64,000 bases of DNA, from the NCBI RefSeq assembly GCF_003182355.1, contig NZ_QGTW01000001.1, positions 620,001 to 684,000 on the forward strand. Direction: 5' to 3'. A model generated the notes under the pieces. That model worked only from the letters and a program-made list of their open reading frames with translations. It ran no database searches and was not told where the DNA came from. Source of the stretch: Cytobacillus oceanisediminis (lineage in GTDB: Bacteria; Bacillota; Bacilli; Bacillales; Cytobacillaceae). The position numbers and the translations under genes are program-made. Below, one piece after another: positions 51,129-60,530 of this stretch; position 1 is the first letter of the stretch; every line of letters begins with the position of its first letter.

Positions 51129-51377
51129 TTATTGCTCAACTCCTTCCTCTTCTTGATCCTCCACCACGTTCCATTCCTTTAAACAAACCCAGCTTACTAA
51201 ACCACAAAAAGCCAGTGAAAATAGTAATGAAACAAAAGCCCAAAACGGAAAGCCAAATATAATTGGTTTGATTCTGCCTACTGGCAAATACCACGGAACA
51301 TTTCCCGCGAATAATATAATAACGGCTATCCAGATCCATTTTTTCCTAATTGGTTCTTTAATTGTTTTGTTATTCAT
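51129..51377 (-). CDS. Small two-helix membrane protein paired with the symporter (DUF3311/YhdT-like)
   Basis: 82 residues from the ATG at 51377, which has GGGAGGAAAG just upstream; the long frame to 51599 would run through the sigma-54 promoter. Two helices: WIWIAVIILFAGNVPWYLPV and FWAFVSLLFSLAFCGLVSWV, then an acidic tail. Small proteins of this layout (P-x-G-x-P-F-W) are routinely encoded immediately before SSS symporters and are thought to be accessory subunits. Confidence 0.75.
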   Translation of the reverse strand: MNNKTIKEPIRKKWIWIAVIILFAGNVPWYLPVGRIKPIIFGFPFWAFVSLLFSLAFCGLVSWVCLKEWNVVEDQEEEGVEQ

Positions 51378-51582
51378 AGCTTTCCTCCCAGAAATTATCT
51401 TTTTGTTAATACAAAATAAAGCGCTTTCAAAAAAGTCCAAACTTTTTATACTCCCAAAAAATATATCACCCATGCAAATAAGCAAACTCGCTTTACTCCT
51501 ATCCCTTTTATTAAAAATCCCTGTCATTTGCCCCCCTTTTTTATTACAAAATTCAAAAAAATTAATTTGCTTTATCTTTTTA

Positions 51583-51598
51583 TGCAACTTCCATGCCA
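51583..51598 (-). promoter_or_regulatory. Sigma-54 promoter of the symporter operon
   Basis: Minus strand TGGCATGGAAGTTGCA, GG-N10-GC spacing with a full TTGCA -12 element. The leader to the small gene is about 200 nt and otherwise featureless. Confidence 0.8.
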
Positions 51599-51653
51599 AT
51601 TATTAAATTGCCCTTTTTATAGTGTTTTTAATAAAAATAATAAAAAAGAGACA

Positions 51654-51695
51654 TTGTTCGCAACATTTATTGTCGCAAACAACTTTAATTGCAAC
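51654..51695. promoter_or_regulatory. Upstream activator boxes of the symporter promoter
   Basis: TTGTTCGCAACA, TTGTCGCAAACAA and TTGCAACCAAG, 55-100 bp upstream of the -24 element; two of them form an inverted pair. Confidence 0.6.
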
Positions 51696-51726
51696 CAAGC
51701 AAACCGCTTTCATTTTTGTTTCTAGC

Positions 51727-52818
51727 CTACTTTTTGAGCTTTTTCCTAACAACAGAAATCAAAAAAAGTAATGGAATGTAGCAAAAGAGAAAGATGAGTC
51801 CACTATAACCAAAGATTTGGTCCATAAGATGGGAATATTGTATTTCAATTAATTCGCTGTTAACAAAATGGAAAACGGCAAGTAAACCAGCTAATACGTA
51901 AGTCGCTTTTACATTAGGAATCGTCAATTTAATAGACCTAATAGCCGACCACAGATAGATACAAATCACAGGCATAACCACTAATAGCCATGTAAAAATA
52001 AAAATAAACTCAAAACGTTCTAAAAATGGAAACTGAATAATTTTAATCATGGTCAAAGTAGGCCATGTTAAATGTTCCAGCTTTCCTTGCGTAAAAAACA
52101 TAAATGTCATGATCGTGATCATCGTATATATAAAAGTTGAATACAGCAATGCTAAGTGCCCCCATTTGGGAGACTTTTCTCTATCTTTAATAAATGGGAA
52201 AAAAACGAGTACAGTCTCAAATCCTAGATAGAGCGGTGCGGCTTCTTTCGCAGAGATGAAAAAGTCCTTCGCTCCAAATTGAAAGAAAGGGAGGAGATAG
52301 GAAACCTCAACAAATTCAAGTAAATATAATAGTGAAAGTAGCATGAGACTAGGAATAACTACACCCCAGTATGCCACCGCCGTTACAATCCTAAACCCTC
52401 CCGCAACAATGTAAAAAATAAGAACAGAAAAAAGCAATGAGAATTCCCAGCTGGCTATTCCATCAAACACCCAAATCTGGAGAATATCGATATAGGTATG
52501 TAAAGTGAATAGACTAACCATCGAAAAATAGCTCGCTAGGATGATATTTAACATACCACCAAAAACCTTTCCGAAAATTTCCTTGTGGAAGGAGAGGATA
52601 TCTCCAGCACTTGAATGCTTCAAGATATATAGCATCATCAAAAAGATAACATGCATCATTAAACCCAATGCTAAAACAGGGATCCATGCATCATGGCCTG
52701 CTCCCCCAATGATATTTGCTTGAAATGATAAAACAACAACCCCTGTCTGTGTGGAATTCATCAGAAAGAACAGAAAGTAGGGCGATACCATTTTATTTTC
52801 TTTCACCATCGCATTCAT
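51727..52818 (-). CDS. Spore germination permease, GerAB/ArcD/ProY family (operon 2)
   Basis: 363 residues from the ATG at 52818 (AGGA 11 nt upstream; a TTG at 52848 is also open). Ten membrane helices: FLFFLMNSTQTGVVVLSFQA, then HDAWIPVLALGLMMHVIFLM and FEFIFIFTWLLVVMPVICIY near the C-terminus, closely paralleling the permease of operon 1 (FEYVFIFIWLLVVISPICIS). Germinant-binding subunit of the second receptor. Overlaps or abuts gerC. Confidence 0.92.
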   Translation of the reverse strand: MNAMVKENKMVSPYFLFFLMNSTQTGVVVLSFQANIIGGAGHDAWIPVLALGLMMHVIFLMMLYILKHSSAGDILSFHKEIFGKVFGGMLNIILASYFSMVSLFTLHTYIDILQIWVFDGIASWEFSLLFSVLIFYIVAGGFRIVTAVAYWGVVIPSLMLLSLLYLLEFVEVSYLLPFFQFGAKDFFISAKEAAPLYLGFETVLVFFPFIKDREKSPKWGHLALLYSTFIYTMITIMTFMFFTQGKLEHLTWPTLTMIKIIQFPFLERFEFIFIFTWLLVVMPVICIYLWSAIRSIKLTIPNVKATYVLAGLLAVFHFVNSELIEIQYSHLMDQIFGYSGLIFLFCYIPLLFLISVVRKKLKK

Positions 52819-52837
52819 AATAATCCATCCTAATAAG

Positions 52838-53929
52838 CTAGCCTTCAAGGCCAGAATGTATGATTTGTATATTCACGTTTACATGGATTGGCAGGGTAGG
52901 ATATTGCTCATAAAAGGATTCTTCCTCCCAGGTCCTATCCTTTGTTCGCACAATATTTCCAATCCCTAGGGGATCTACTTCATTTTCTTTGAAGGTTGCC
53001 AATAAGTCCCCCATCCCTTTTTCTAACTTTTCTACAATTAATTTCTTCATCTCCATGACATCTCCCGGTTTTTCAACATTAAATCGATCTGGATACTGAG
53101 TTAGGGTCATTTTTAGTTGTAAACGAAGATTTAATTGTTCCTTCTTCTGATCCCAATCCCAATTACTTTTACTTTGGAAGGCCCGAACAGTTATCTTTTC
53201 TCTTCGATCATTCTCGTCAAGCTCTATTTGATAGGTTGCTTGTGTGCGATCATCTTCAATAAATGAAAATAAAATCGTTTGTTCCGGTTTTAAATGGAGC
53301 TTTAATTTGTCATCCTTAAATATGCCAATCCCTTCGATCTTTACCCGATCTTTTTCGTCTATGGTTAGCATAGGAACATAAGCATCCATTCCCTCTCCAT
53401 AAAAGTGATTTAAAAAAACATGAAGGTTCATGTTAGGCAGAGCCTGTCCTTGCATATTATGTTGAATCCGTTCAGCTAAGGTAAGGGTTTTTTCCTTTTT
53501 AAATGTGTTTAGCGTTTCCCTTGCAGAATGTGTAGAAACAGCAATTTGAATATTTGTCCCGAGCTGAGGGTTAAGAATAAATCGTTCCACCATATCTTGA
53601 ATGCCTGCTTCAGCATAACTTTTCCCAAATAACAAAACCCTAATTTTTGCCAGTTCAACTGGTGCACTGGTAAGTGTCGCCATCTTTGGTACAAATAGAT
53701 CACCAGTTGGTGCTTGTTCTTCTAAATAATGAATTTGATCACTGTCTTTACTTTTGGTATATTCAGGGAATAACGCCGTTCCTATTAATTCACCATTATC
53801 GGCTTGATCGAACCCAAATACATGGACAATACTAATTTTGTCGATGATTCTCGTTCTTGAGCAGCCAAAAAGACAAACGATACAAACCAATAGTAAGAAT
53901 AAAACGTGATGCTTTCGCCATTTTTTCAT
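52838..53929 (-). CDS. Spore germination lipoprotein, Ger(x)C family (operon 2)
   Basis: 363 residues. Lipoprotein signal peptide with lipobox CLFGC (about 19-23), then IIDKISIVHVFGFDQADNGE and GerC domains, including VELAKIRVLLFGKSYAEAGI and VKIEGIGIFKDDKLKL. Forms the receptor with the neighbouring GerA and GerB subunits. 26 bp after gerA. Confidence 0.92.
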   Translation of the reverse strand: MKKWRKHHVLFLLLVCIVCLFGCSRTRIIDKISIVHVFGFDQADNGELIGTALFPEYTKSKDSDQIHYLEEQAPTGDLFVPKMATLTSAPVELAKIRVLLFGKSYAEAGIQDMVERFILNPQLGTNIQIAVSTHSARETLNTFKKEKTLTLAERIQHNMQGQALPNMNLHVFLNHFYGEGMDAYVPMLTIDEKDRVKIEGIGIFKDDKLKLHLKPEQTILFSFIEDDRTQATYQIELDENDRREKITVRAFQSKSNWDWDQKKEQLNLRLQLKMTLTQYPDRFNVEKPGDVMEMKKLIVEKLEKGMGDLLATFKENEVDPLGIGNIVRTKDRTWEEESFYEQYPTLPIHVNVNIQIIHSGLEG

Positions 53930-53955
53930 TTTTTATCCAGCCTTTATTGAAAAAA

Positions 53956-55479
53956 TTATTCAGTATTCAGACCTTCATCTGGGTCTTTATCTGAAACAGG
54001 TGAATATCTCTTTATACTTAATGGTCTCAAATACCAAGGACGCTTATCGTTTTTTACATAATTGGGCCTTACAAAGGAAATAGCAACTCCACCTTTTCGG
54101 TAAGGATAAATTGGGAGTAGAAATGGGACTCCCAATGATTTTAGTCTAGCTAAATGTGCGATTAAAAAGATTAATCCTACATAAATACCTAAGCCTCCCC
54201 ATATAGCTGCGAGCAGGATAAAAGGGTATCGTAATAATCGGACCGCATTAGACATTTTATAAATGGGTGTAGTAAAGGAAGACAGCGCTGCAAGTGCTAC
54301 AAAAATTAGCAAAATGTTACTCGTAAGGGCCGCTTCAACCGTTGCCTGACCAATAACAATCCCCCCAACAATCCCAAGGGTTTGTCCAATTTTTGTTGGC
54401 AGCCTGGCCCCTGCTTCTCTCAATAGGTCAATGGTAATCTCTAAAAATAAGACCTCTACTACAGGCGCAAAAGGAACATTCGCCCGTGAAAAAATTATAG
54501 GACCTAATAAATCCTTCGGTACAACTTCAAAATGAAAGGTTAATATAGCGACATAAAAGGCAGTAGCAAAAATGGAAAACAACATCCCAAATATCCGAAT
54601 CAATTTAAAAAACGACGCAATGATTGTTGGAAGGTAAAAATCCTCCGGGTTTGAGAAAAATTCCATTAATGTTACTGGTCCAATGACAGCATAGGATGAT
54701 TTATCACTAATCAAAACAACCTGTCCTTGCACAAGTGAACCTACTGTCCTGTCGACTCGCTCTGTTGTTATAAATAAAGGGAACGGTGTTCTGGTATGGT
54801 CCGAAATTAATTGTTCAAGTTGAGTATTGTCAAGGGAGACATCGACATCAAGTTCCTTAAGCCGCTGTTTTAAAGTATTTACGTATTCTGGATATGTAAC
54901 CCCATCTAAGTATGCGAGTACTACCTTAGTCCTTACTCTTGAACCAACTATAATCTCTTCAAAAATCAGATCCGAAGTATTCAGATGATCTCTTATTAAA
55001 TGTAGATTAGTGGAAAGGTCCTCAATAAAACCAACTTTTGGTCCAATCACACTAAATTCATTTTGTGTATCATTTGTTTCACGTTGACCCAACCGAGGAT
55101 AACTAATATTTAGAAGTGCATATTCCTCCTTTTCGTCTTTAAAATATATGACAATGAATCCCTCGTGAAGGGCTTTTTCAACCTCTATGGGATCTTTTAT
55201 GATTTTAATACCTTCTATTGGTACAATATTCCTTAAATCAGAAAGCTCTTTTATTGCAGAAGCCTTTTCCTTAAGAAAAGGCAAAACCGACTTTTGAAGT
55301 ATGTTTGAATCAATCAATGTTTTGTAAAAACTTATTCGTAATGAATTATTTTTTTCTAATAGGGAGATAGTTGAAAAATCGCTTGACTTGTTGGCCTTTT
55401 CAAATACTTCACTTATCGTTTTTTCTACAGTTTCATACTTTCTTTTGGGTTGTTGTCGTACTCTCTTTTTTCTAAACAT
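53956..55479 (-). CDS. Spore germination protein, GerA family (operon 2)
   Basis: 507 residues from the ATG at 55479 (AGGTGA upstream; a TTG at 55500 is open). Basic N-terminus FRKKRVRQQPKRKYE, soluble domain with LGQRETNDTQNEFSVIGPKV, then the membrane part EITIDLLREAGARLPTKIGQ, TLGIVGGIVIGQATVEAALT. Only about half identical to the GerA of operon 1 by eye, so probably a different germinant. First gene of the operon. Confidence 0.92.
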   Translation of the reverse strand: MFRKKRVRQQPKRKYETVEKTISEVFEKANKSSDFSTISLLEKNNSLRISFYKTLIDSNILQKSVLPFLKEKASAIKELSDLRNIVPIEGIKIIKDPIEVEKALHEGFIVIYFKDEKEEYALLNISYPRLGQRETNDTQNEFSVIGPKVGFIEDLSTNLHLIRDHLNTSDLIFEEIIVGSRVRTKVVLAYLDGVTYPEYVNTLKQRLKELDVDVSLDNTQLEQLISDHTRTPFPLFITTERVDRTVGSLVQGQVVLISDKSSYAVIGPVTLMEFFSNPEDFYLPTIIASFFKLIRIFGMLFSIFATAFYVAILTFHFEVVPKDLLGPIIFSRANVPFAPVVEVLFLEITIDLLREAGARLPTKIGQTLGIVGGIVIGQATVEAALTSNILLIFVALAALSSFTTPIYKMSNAVRLLRYPFILLAAIWGGLGIYVGLIFLIAHLARLKSLGVPFLLPIYPYRKGGVAISFVRPNYVKNDKRPWYLRPLSIKRYSPVSDKDPDEGLNTE

Positions 55480-55705
55480 TTCTTCACCTAATCCTGCCAA
55501 GAAATCATTTGGTAAATGTAGTATTTAACAACAGTATTGGAATTATGTTCAAAACAATTAAATACGTAATTAAAATGATTATAGGTTATCAGGATCAATA
55601 ACGCGGTCCTTTTAATTTAGTGGATATCCGATAGCTTGTTTTGATGCCTAGGTTAATTTTTAATTTAACAGGAATAACCATTGAAAAAACTATTCCGCTA
55701 AAATG

Positions 55706-55745
55706 CAAAAAAGTCATTGAAGCCTCCTCGCAACAATGACTTTTT
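55706..55745. terminator. Terminator-like hairpin in the 55.5-55.9 kb gap
   Basis: AAAAAAGTCATTG, 10-nt loop, CAACAATGACTTTTTC. Stem with T-run on the plus strand and A-run on the other. Its gene is not obvious. The rest of 55480-55930 shows no gene. Confidence 0.55.
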
Positions 55746-55930
55746 CATATAATCGCTTTTCTAATATCAAAAAAATGAATCGCATTAACCGTTAAATAGG
55801 AATAAAAAGACCATTCACCAGCAATCAAATATCTCTATTTAATACATCATCAATCATTAATCGAACCTTATTATAAATGATCATACTTTATAAGAAACAG
55901 CACTTGCTCCATTAACCCCGATTGTTAAAT

Positions 55931-55958
55931 AAAAAAGAGAGCTGCTAACAGCCCTCTG
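55931..55958 (-). terminator. Terminator of the nucleoside operon
   Basis: Minus strand AGAGGGCTG, TTAG, CAGCTCTCT (one G-T pair) followed by TTTTT, 16 bp after the last gene of the operon. Confidence 0.75.
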
Positions 55959-55973
55959 CATTAACTCACTAAA

Positions 55974-56888
55974 TCATACCACTTTGCTAAGAAAATGGTC
56001 TAAAAATCGCTCCGCTTCCACTTCCGTACAGACGCGAATCCTTGGCTCACCTTCCTGGTTACCGACTGTTCTCCCTGCCTCTTCACCTTCTGTGACAACC
56101 TTCACGTTCATTGTTTCCGTCGTCACAAAACTTGAATCGATCGCAACCCCCACTGCAAGCGGGTCATGAAGAGCACAGCCGCCAATACCAGGATAAAAAG
56201 ATTCATAATACTCGATGTAAAACTCAGTCATGTCTGCAAAAAAATCAGCCGTTTCTTTTCCAGCAGCACGCCATTCATTAAGCTTCGCTTTTGGCAATAA
56301 GGTCTGCATTGTTACATCTAGTCCCACAAGGGTGACCTTTAAACCTGAAGAAAAAACATACTCGGCTGCTTCGGGGTCAGCGATCATATTTGCTTCAGCA
56401 TAGGCATTCACGTTCCCTGGTACTTTTACAGCCCCTCCCATAATAACAACCTCTTTAACGAGAGGGATGATTTCCGGTGCTCTTTTTATTGCCAGAGCGA
56501 GGTTTGTCAGTGGACCAACGGCGATGATCGTTATTTCATGTGGGCGATTTTTCACCTGTTCGATCATAAACTCCGGTGCAAATTGACTTTCCGCTTGTGT
56601 AATTGGATCGTTCTTCAGGGTATTGCCTAAACCGTCCTCTCCATGGACATGTTTTGCCCACCCCTTTTTTTTCCTGCGAGTGAAAGTTTGATCGGCTCCT
56701 GCGTAAACAGGAATTCGCTTCCCTGCTTTTTCTAAAACTGCAAGTGTATTACGCGTTGCTTCAGCTACTGATACGTTACCGAAGCAGGTCGTAAAACCAA
56801 GCAGTTCTAATTCTGGAGAGTTTAAGGCATAAGACATGGCTAAGGCATCATCAATCCCAGTATCAACATCTAATATAATCGGCTTCAT
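55974..56888 (-). CDS. Inosine/uridine-preferring nucleoside hydrolase 1
   Basis: 304 residues. Calcium-binding signature DVDTGIDDALAMSYAL at the N-terminus, then FTTCFGNVSVAEATRNTLAV, ITIIAVGPLTNLALAIKRAP, VVIMGGAVKVPGNV, AEANMIADPEAAEYVF and the catalytic His in GGCALHDPLAVGVAID. Hydrolyses the N-glycosidic bond of ribonucleosides to free base and ribose, which the ribokinase next to it would phosphorylate. Last gene of the salvage operon. Confidence 0.9.
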   Translation of the reverse strand: MKPIILDVDTGIDDALAMSYALNSPELELLGFTTCFGNVSVAEATRNTLAVLEKAGKRIPVYAGADQTFTRRKKKGWAKHVHGEDGLGNTLKNDPITQAESQFAPEFMIEQVKNRPHEITIIAVGPLTNLALAIKRAPEIIPLVKEVVIMGGAVKVPGNVNAYAEANMIADPEAAEYVFSSGLKVTLVGLDVTMQTLLPKAKLNEWRAAGKETADFFADMTEFYIEYYESFYPGIGGCALHDPLAVGVAIDSSFVTTETMNVKVVTEGEEAGRTVGNQEGEPRIRVCTEVEAERFLDHFLSKVV

Positions 56889-56912
56889 ATCTATTCACTC
56901 CAATCGTTCAAA

Positions 56913-57050
56913 TTATCTTACGGATGTCTCCACATTACCCCGTAATTTTTCCTCCTTAACAACAGAAGGTTTGGTACAATACGCTGTACAACAGACGTCA
57001 TGTACAGGTGGATGTTCAAACTCAAAACCTCTGCCAATGAATCCTCCCAT
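56913..57050 (-). pseudogene. C-terminal remnant of a further nucleoside hydrolase
   Basis: The minus strand reads MGGFIGRGFEFEHPPVHDVC, CTAYCTKPSVVKEEKLRGNV and ETSVR, ending in TAA. PVHDVCxxAYxxKPxxxK matches the conserved PVHD-xx-xVAY region around the active-site His of nucleoside hydrolases; the first ~200 residues are missing. A hairpin, AATCCTCCCA/TGGGAGGATT (57040-57067), covers its start. It sits between rbsK and nucleoside hydrolase 1. Confidence 0.6.
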
Positions 57051-57093
57051 ACTAGGCTGGGAGGATTTTTATGATTCATTTTATTTAAAAATG

Positions 57094-57975
57094 TCATATT
57101 TCTAAGTTCAACCTTTTTATAACTCTATCTAAAGAAGGCATGCCGCTTTGAGCACCTTTTTTCTCAACGGCTATAGAAGCACTTGCATTTGCAAATCTTA
57201 CTGCTTCTTCTATATTTTTTCCTTCTGTTAATGCAACAGCCAAGCTTCCATTAAAAGTATCACCAGCACCTGTTGTATCAACAGGATTCGTATGAAAACC
57301 TTTAATGAATACATGCTTTTTACCATTATAAAAACGGGCACCTTTTTCACCTAAAGTGACAATTAATTTATTAGGATACCTTTCTAATGATTGTTCAATA
57401 TTTTCTCCAAAAATACTCCTGCATTCAGATTCATTTGGTGTAATATAAGTTGCCAAATCAATAAATTCATGTTTAAGATGATTGACCGGTGCTGGATTCA
57501 ATACCACAGGAATATTGTGTTCCTTACATATTTTCAATGCGGTATGAACTGTGTTTGATGGTATTTCCAACTGCATGACCACCATTTCACTTTTCACAAT
57601 TTCATTTTTAACAAGTTCTATTTCTTTAGAAGTCAATCGATTATTTGCCCCAGGAACGACAATAATTCTATTATCTGCATTAGATACGATGATTGTAGCA
57701 ATACCTGTTGTTTCATCAGGCAATAAAAACACATGATCTGTTTTTATGCTTTCTTCTTTCAATGAAGTCAACGTCATCTTGCCATAATCATCAGCACCAC
57801 AAGCACCAATCATCTGAACTTCCTTCCCTAATCTCGCTATCGAAACTGCTTGGTTTGCTCCTTTTCCGCCAAAATATGTGGAAAAAGAGGTTCCTAACGT
57901 CGTTTCTCCGTTATCAGGTACGTGATTTGTTTCAACCACTAAATCCATATTTATACTTCCAATTATGGTAATCAT
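57094..57975 (-). CDS. rbsK: Ribokinase
   Basis: 293 residues from the ATG at 57975 (GGGAGGTGAT upstream). PfkB family: ITIIGSINMDLVVETNHVPD, FGGKGANQAVSIARLGKEVQ, PGANNRLTSKEI, VVLNPAPVN, and the C-terminal ATP/catalytic signature DTTGAGDTFNGSLAVAL (catalytic Asp). Phosphorylates ribose released by the nucleoside hydrolases to ribose 5-phosphate. Sits between the two hydrolase genes. Confidence 0.92.
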   Translation of the reverse strand: MITIIGSINMDLVVETNHVPDNGETTLGTSFSTYFGGKGANQAVSIARLGKEVQMIGACGADDYGKMTLTSLKEESIKTDHVFLLPDETTGIATIIVSNADNRIIVVPGANNRLTSKEIELVKNEIVKSEMVVMQLEIPSNTVHTALKICKEHNIPVVLNPAPVNHLKHEFIDLATYITPNESECRSIFGENIEQSLERYPNKLIVTLGEKGARFYNGKKHVFIKGFHTNPVDTTGAGDTFNGSLAVALTEGKNIEEAVRFANASASIAVEKKGAQSGMPSLDRVIKRLNLEI

Positions 57976-58047
57976 ACTATCACCTCCCATTTAACGTTTC
58001 TCTAGTCAACTATTTTTCATCTAACTTGCTTCCTTCGATATCCGATT

Positions 58048-58977
58048 TTAGTATTTTTTAAGTGCATCAATCATTAGTTTCCAAAAACCTTCTACATCAA
58101 GCTCTAATCCAAACCTAGCATTAATTTCTCTACCCGTTACACCATGCAGATCAATTAACGTCGTTCCTGCTGTAAATTCGCCTTTCGTTTCCACTGTTAT
58201 ATTGACTTCTTTCATCTTGAACAATTCTGGTGCAACACAATAAGCGACGGTTAAAACATCGTGTACTGGTGCCCCATCGAAATCGAACATTTCTTTATAT
58301 GTTGATGCAAAAAACACTAATAATTCACCAACTATTTTGGCAACTTTATTGTCAATTTTATTCACTCGATCAATCACTTCTTTTGTTGCCAAGGCTTGAT
58401 GTGTGATATCCAGTCCCATAACTGCTATTGGAATACCACTATCAAATACTTTTTTTGCAGCTTCTGGATCAGCCCAAATATTAAATTCAGCCGTTGGTGT
58501 CCAGTTGCCAAATGTTCCCCCGCCCATCAGGACAATCTCTTCAATATTGTCCTTAATTTCTGGTGCTTTTGATAAAGCTAATGCAACATTTGTTAATGGT
58601 CCTGTCGGAAGAATGGTAACAGGCTCTTTTGACTCTTTTATTAATCTAACAATGGTATCAGAGCCATGTTCTTTACTCCAGCTGCGTGATGGTTCAGGCA
58701 GCTCAGGGCCATCCAAACCTGAATCTCCGTGAATATCAGGTGCTGTTTCTCTTACTCGAATCAATGGCTCACTCGCCCCTTTTGAAACAACGACATCTGT
58801 TAATGAAACTAAATCACAAATTTTTAACGCATTATTGGTCGTTTTTTCGATTTCTGCATTTCCCGAAACGGTGGTAATGCCTAAAATCTCTAATTCTGGC
58901 TGTACAGCAGCTAAAATAATGGCTATTGCGTCATCATGTCCTGGATCACAGTCCATAATGATTCTTCTTTTACTCAT
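58048..58977 (-). CDS. Inosine/uridine-preferring nucleoside hydrolase 2
   Basis: 309 residues. MDCDPGHDDAIAIILAAVQP calcium site, TTVSGNAEIEKTTNNALKIC, VTILPTGPLTNVALALSKAP, EIVLMGGGTFGNWTPTAEFN and the active-site His in DGAPVHDVLTVAYCVAPEL. Closer to RihA/RihB pyrimidine hydrolases than copy 1. Located immediately after the nucleoside transporter gene, so it probably acts on the imported nucleoside. Confidence 0.9.
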   Translation of the reverse strand: MSKRRIIMDCDPGHDDAIAIILAAVQPELEILGITTVSGNAEIEKTTNNALKICDLVSLTDVVVSKGASEPLIRVRETAPDIHGDSGLDGPELPEPSRSWSKEHGSDTIVRLIKESKEPVTILPTGPLTNVALALSKAPEIKDNIEEIVLMGGGTFGNWTPTAEFNIWADPEAAKKVFDSGIPIAVMGLDITHQALATKEVIDRVNKIDNKVAKIVGELLVFFASTYKEMFDFDGAPVHDVLTVAYCVAPELFKMKEVNITVETKGEFTAGTTLIDLHGVTGREINARFGLELDVEGFWKLMIDALKKY

Positions 58978-59043
58978 CCTATTTCACCTCTACTAAAAAT
59001 TTCTAATTTCCCGCATCAGTTCTAGTTTTTAAGATTGATAGAC

Positions 59044-60291
59044 TTAAAATAACATTCCCGCAATCGCACCACTTAGAAGTGAAGCGAATGCACCTGCTAT
59101 AACAGCACGAACACCGAGCCTGGCAATGTCTGATCGCCTGCTTGGAGCAAGGCTGCCTAAACCACCTAAGAGAATAGCAATGGAACCAAGATTAGCAAAC
59201 CCGCATAACGCAAAACTAACAACAATATTTGTTTTTGGAGTTAAGCTTCCCATCTCTGGTGCAAACGCAGCGTATGCGACAAATTCATTTAGGACGATTT
59301 TTTGGCCAATATAACTGCCGGCCTGAATTGCTTCAGCCCATGGTACTCCAACGATAAAAGCAATTGGTGCAAATAACCAGCCTAAAATCATTTCAAGAGA
59401 AATCTCAAAGCCAAACCAATTCCCTACCCCACCTAATAGTCCGTTCACTAATGCTATTAAAGCGATAAATGCAAGCAGCATAGCACCTACGTTAAGGGCA
59501 AGTCCTAAACCATCAGATGCTCCTCGTGCTGCTGCATCAATCACATTTACCGGCCCTTCATCTTTTTCGATTTTCGCTTCCTGGGATGGTTCAAGTGTTT
59601 CGGATCCTTCAAATGCTTCAACTGCTGCAGCTGTTTCATCTTCAGGAACTATCATTTTAGCCATAATTAACCCTGCCGGCGCAGCCATAAAGCTAGCTGC
59701 TAAAAGATACTCAAGAGGAACGCCTAATAATGAATATCCAAGTAAGACAGATCCAGAGACCGATGCCAGACCACCTGTCATCACAGCAAAAAGCTCTGAC
59801 TGGGTCATTTTTGCAATAAATGGTCGAACGACAAGAGGTGCTTCTGTTTGTCCAACAAAAATATTAGCAGCTGCAGACATTGATTCTGCTTTACTTGTTC
59901 CTAATAGCTTTGAAAGTCCGCCACCAATTATTTTAATAATCATTTGCATAATTCCAAGGTAATAGAGGACAGAAATAAGTGATGAGAAGAAAACGATAAC
60001 GGTTAACACTTGAAATGCGAAGATAAATCCTATATTTTCATTCCCAATTAAACCACCAAATAAAAACGTAATCCCCTCATTGGAATAGTCAAATATGGCT
60101 TGAATTTTCAAAGACAGCCATTTAAGAGCGGATTGCCCAAGTTCCCACTTTAAAACAATGAAAGCAAAGAAGACTTGAATAGCGAGCCCGCCTATGATTG
60201 TGCGGTAGTTAATCCCTTTTTTATTATTTGATAATAGGAAAGCCATGCCTAAAATAAAAAGAACACCCAAAACTCCCCATAGAAAGTTCAA
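59044..60291 (-). CDS. Concentrative nucleoside transporter (NupC/CNT family)
   Basis: 415 residues with about ten membrane helices. CNT signatures: [60 protein letters not shown] (nucleoside/sodium-binding helical hairpin) and [20 protein letters not shown]. Takes up nucleosides with sodium or protons. It precedes nucleoside hydrolase 2 and follows psuG on the same strand, so pseudouridine and ordinary nucleosides are plausible substrates. Confidence 0.9.
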   Translation of the reverse strand: MNFLWGVLGVLFILGMAFLLSNNKKGINYRTIIGGLAIQVFFAFIVLKWELGQSALKWLSLKIQAIFDYSNEGITFLFGGLIGNENIGFIFAFQVLTVIVFFSSLISVLYYLGIMQMIIKIIGGGLSKLLGTSKAESMSAAANIFVGQTEAPLVVRPFIAKMTQSELFAVMTGGLASVSGSVLLGYSLLGVPLEYLLAASFMAAPAGLIMAKMIVPEDETAAAVEAFEGSETLEPSQEAKIEKDEGPVNVIDAAARGASDGLGLALNVGAMLLAFIALIALVNGLLGGVGNWFGFEISLEMILGWLFAPIAFIVGVPWAEAIQAGSYIGQKIVLNEFVAYAAFAPEMGSLTPKTNIVVSFALCGFANLGSIAILLGGLGSLAPSRRSDIARLGVRAVIAGAFASLLSGAIAGMLF

Positions 60292-60530
60292 AATGATCCC
60301 CCCTTAAAATATATTTATTGTCTATTTTTAAATAACAAAAACAAACAATCCTTCAGTCATTATGAATATAAAATTCAAGTAAAGCCTCTTCCTTTAAATG
60401 TTAACGTTTTCAAAATGAATGAAAAAACAACTTCTATAAAGTCTAGGTCTATTAAATATTGCAGAAGCCAATATTATGAGAAATTTCACTTTATAGAAGT
60501 TGAGTTTATTCCTAGTTTATGAACTAAAAT

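Noticed and set aside
55580..55620. Similarity of GATCAATAACGC around 55590 to the fragment at 41541-41640
   Set aside because: Only about 20 bp are shared and the frame is not kept; too short to call a related remnant.
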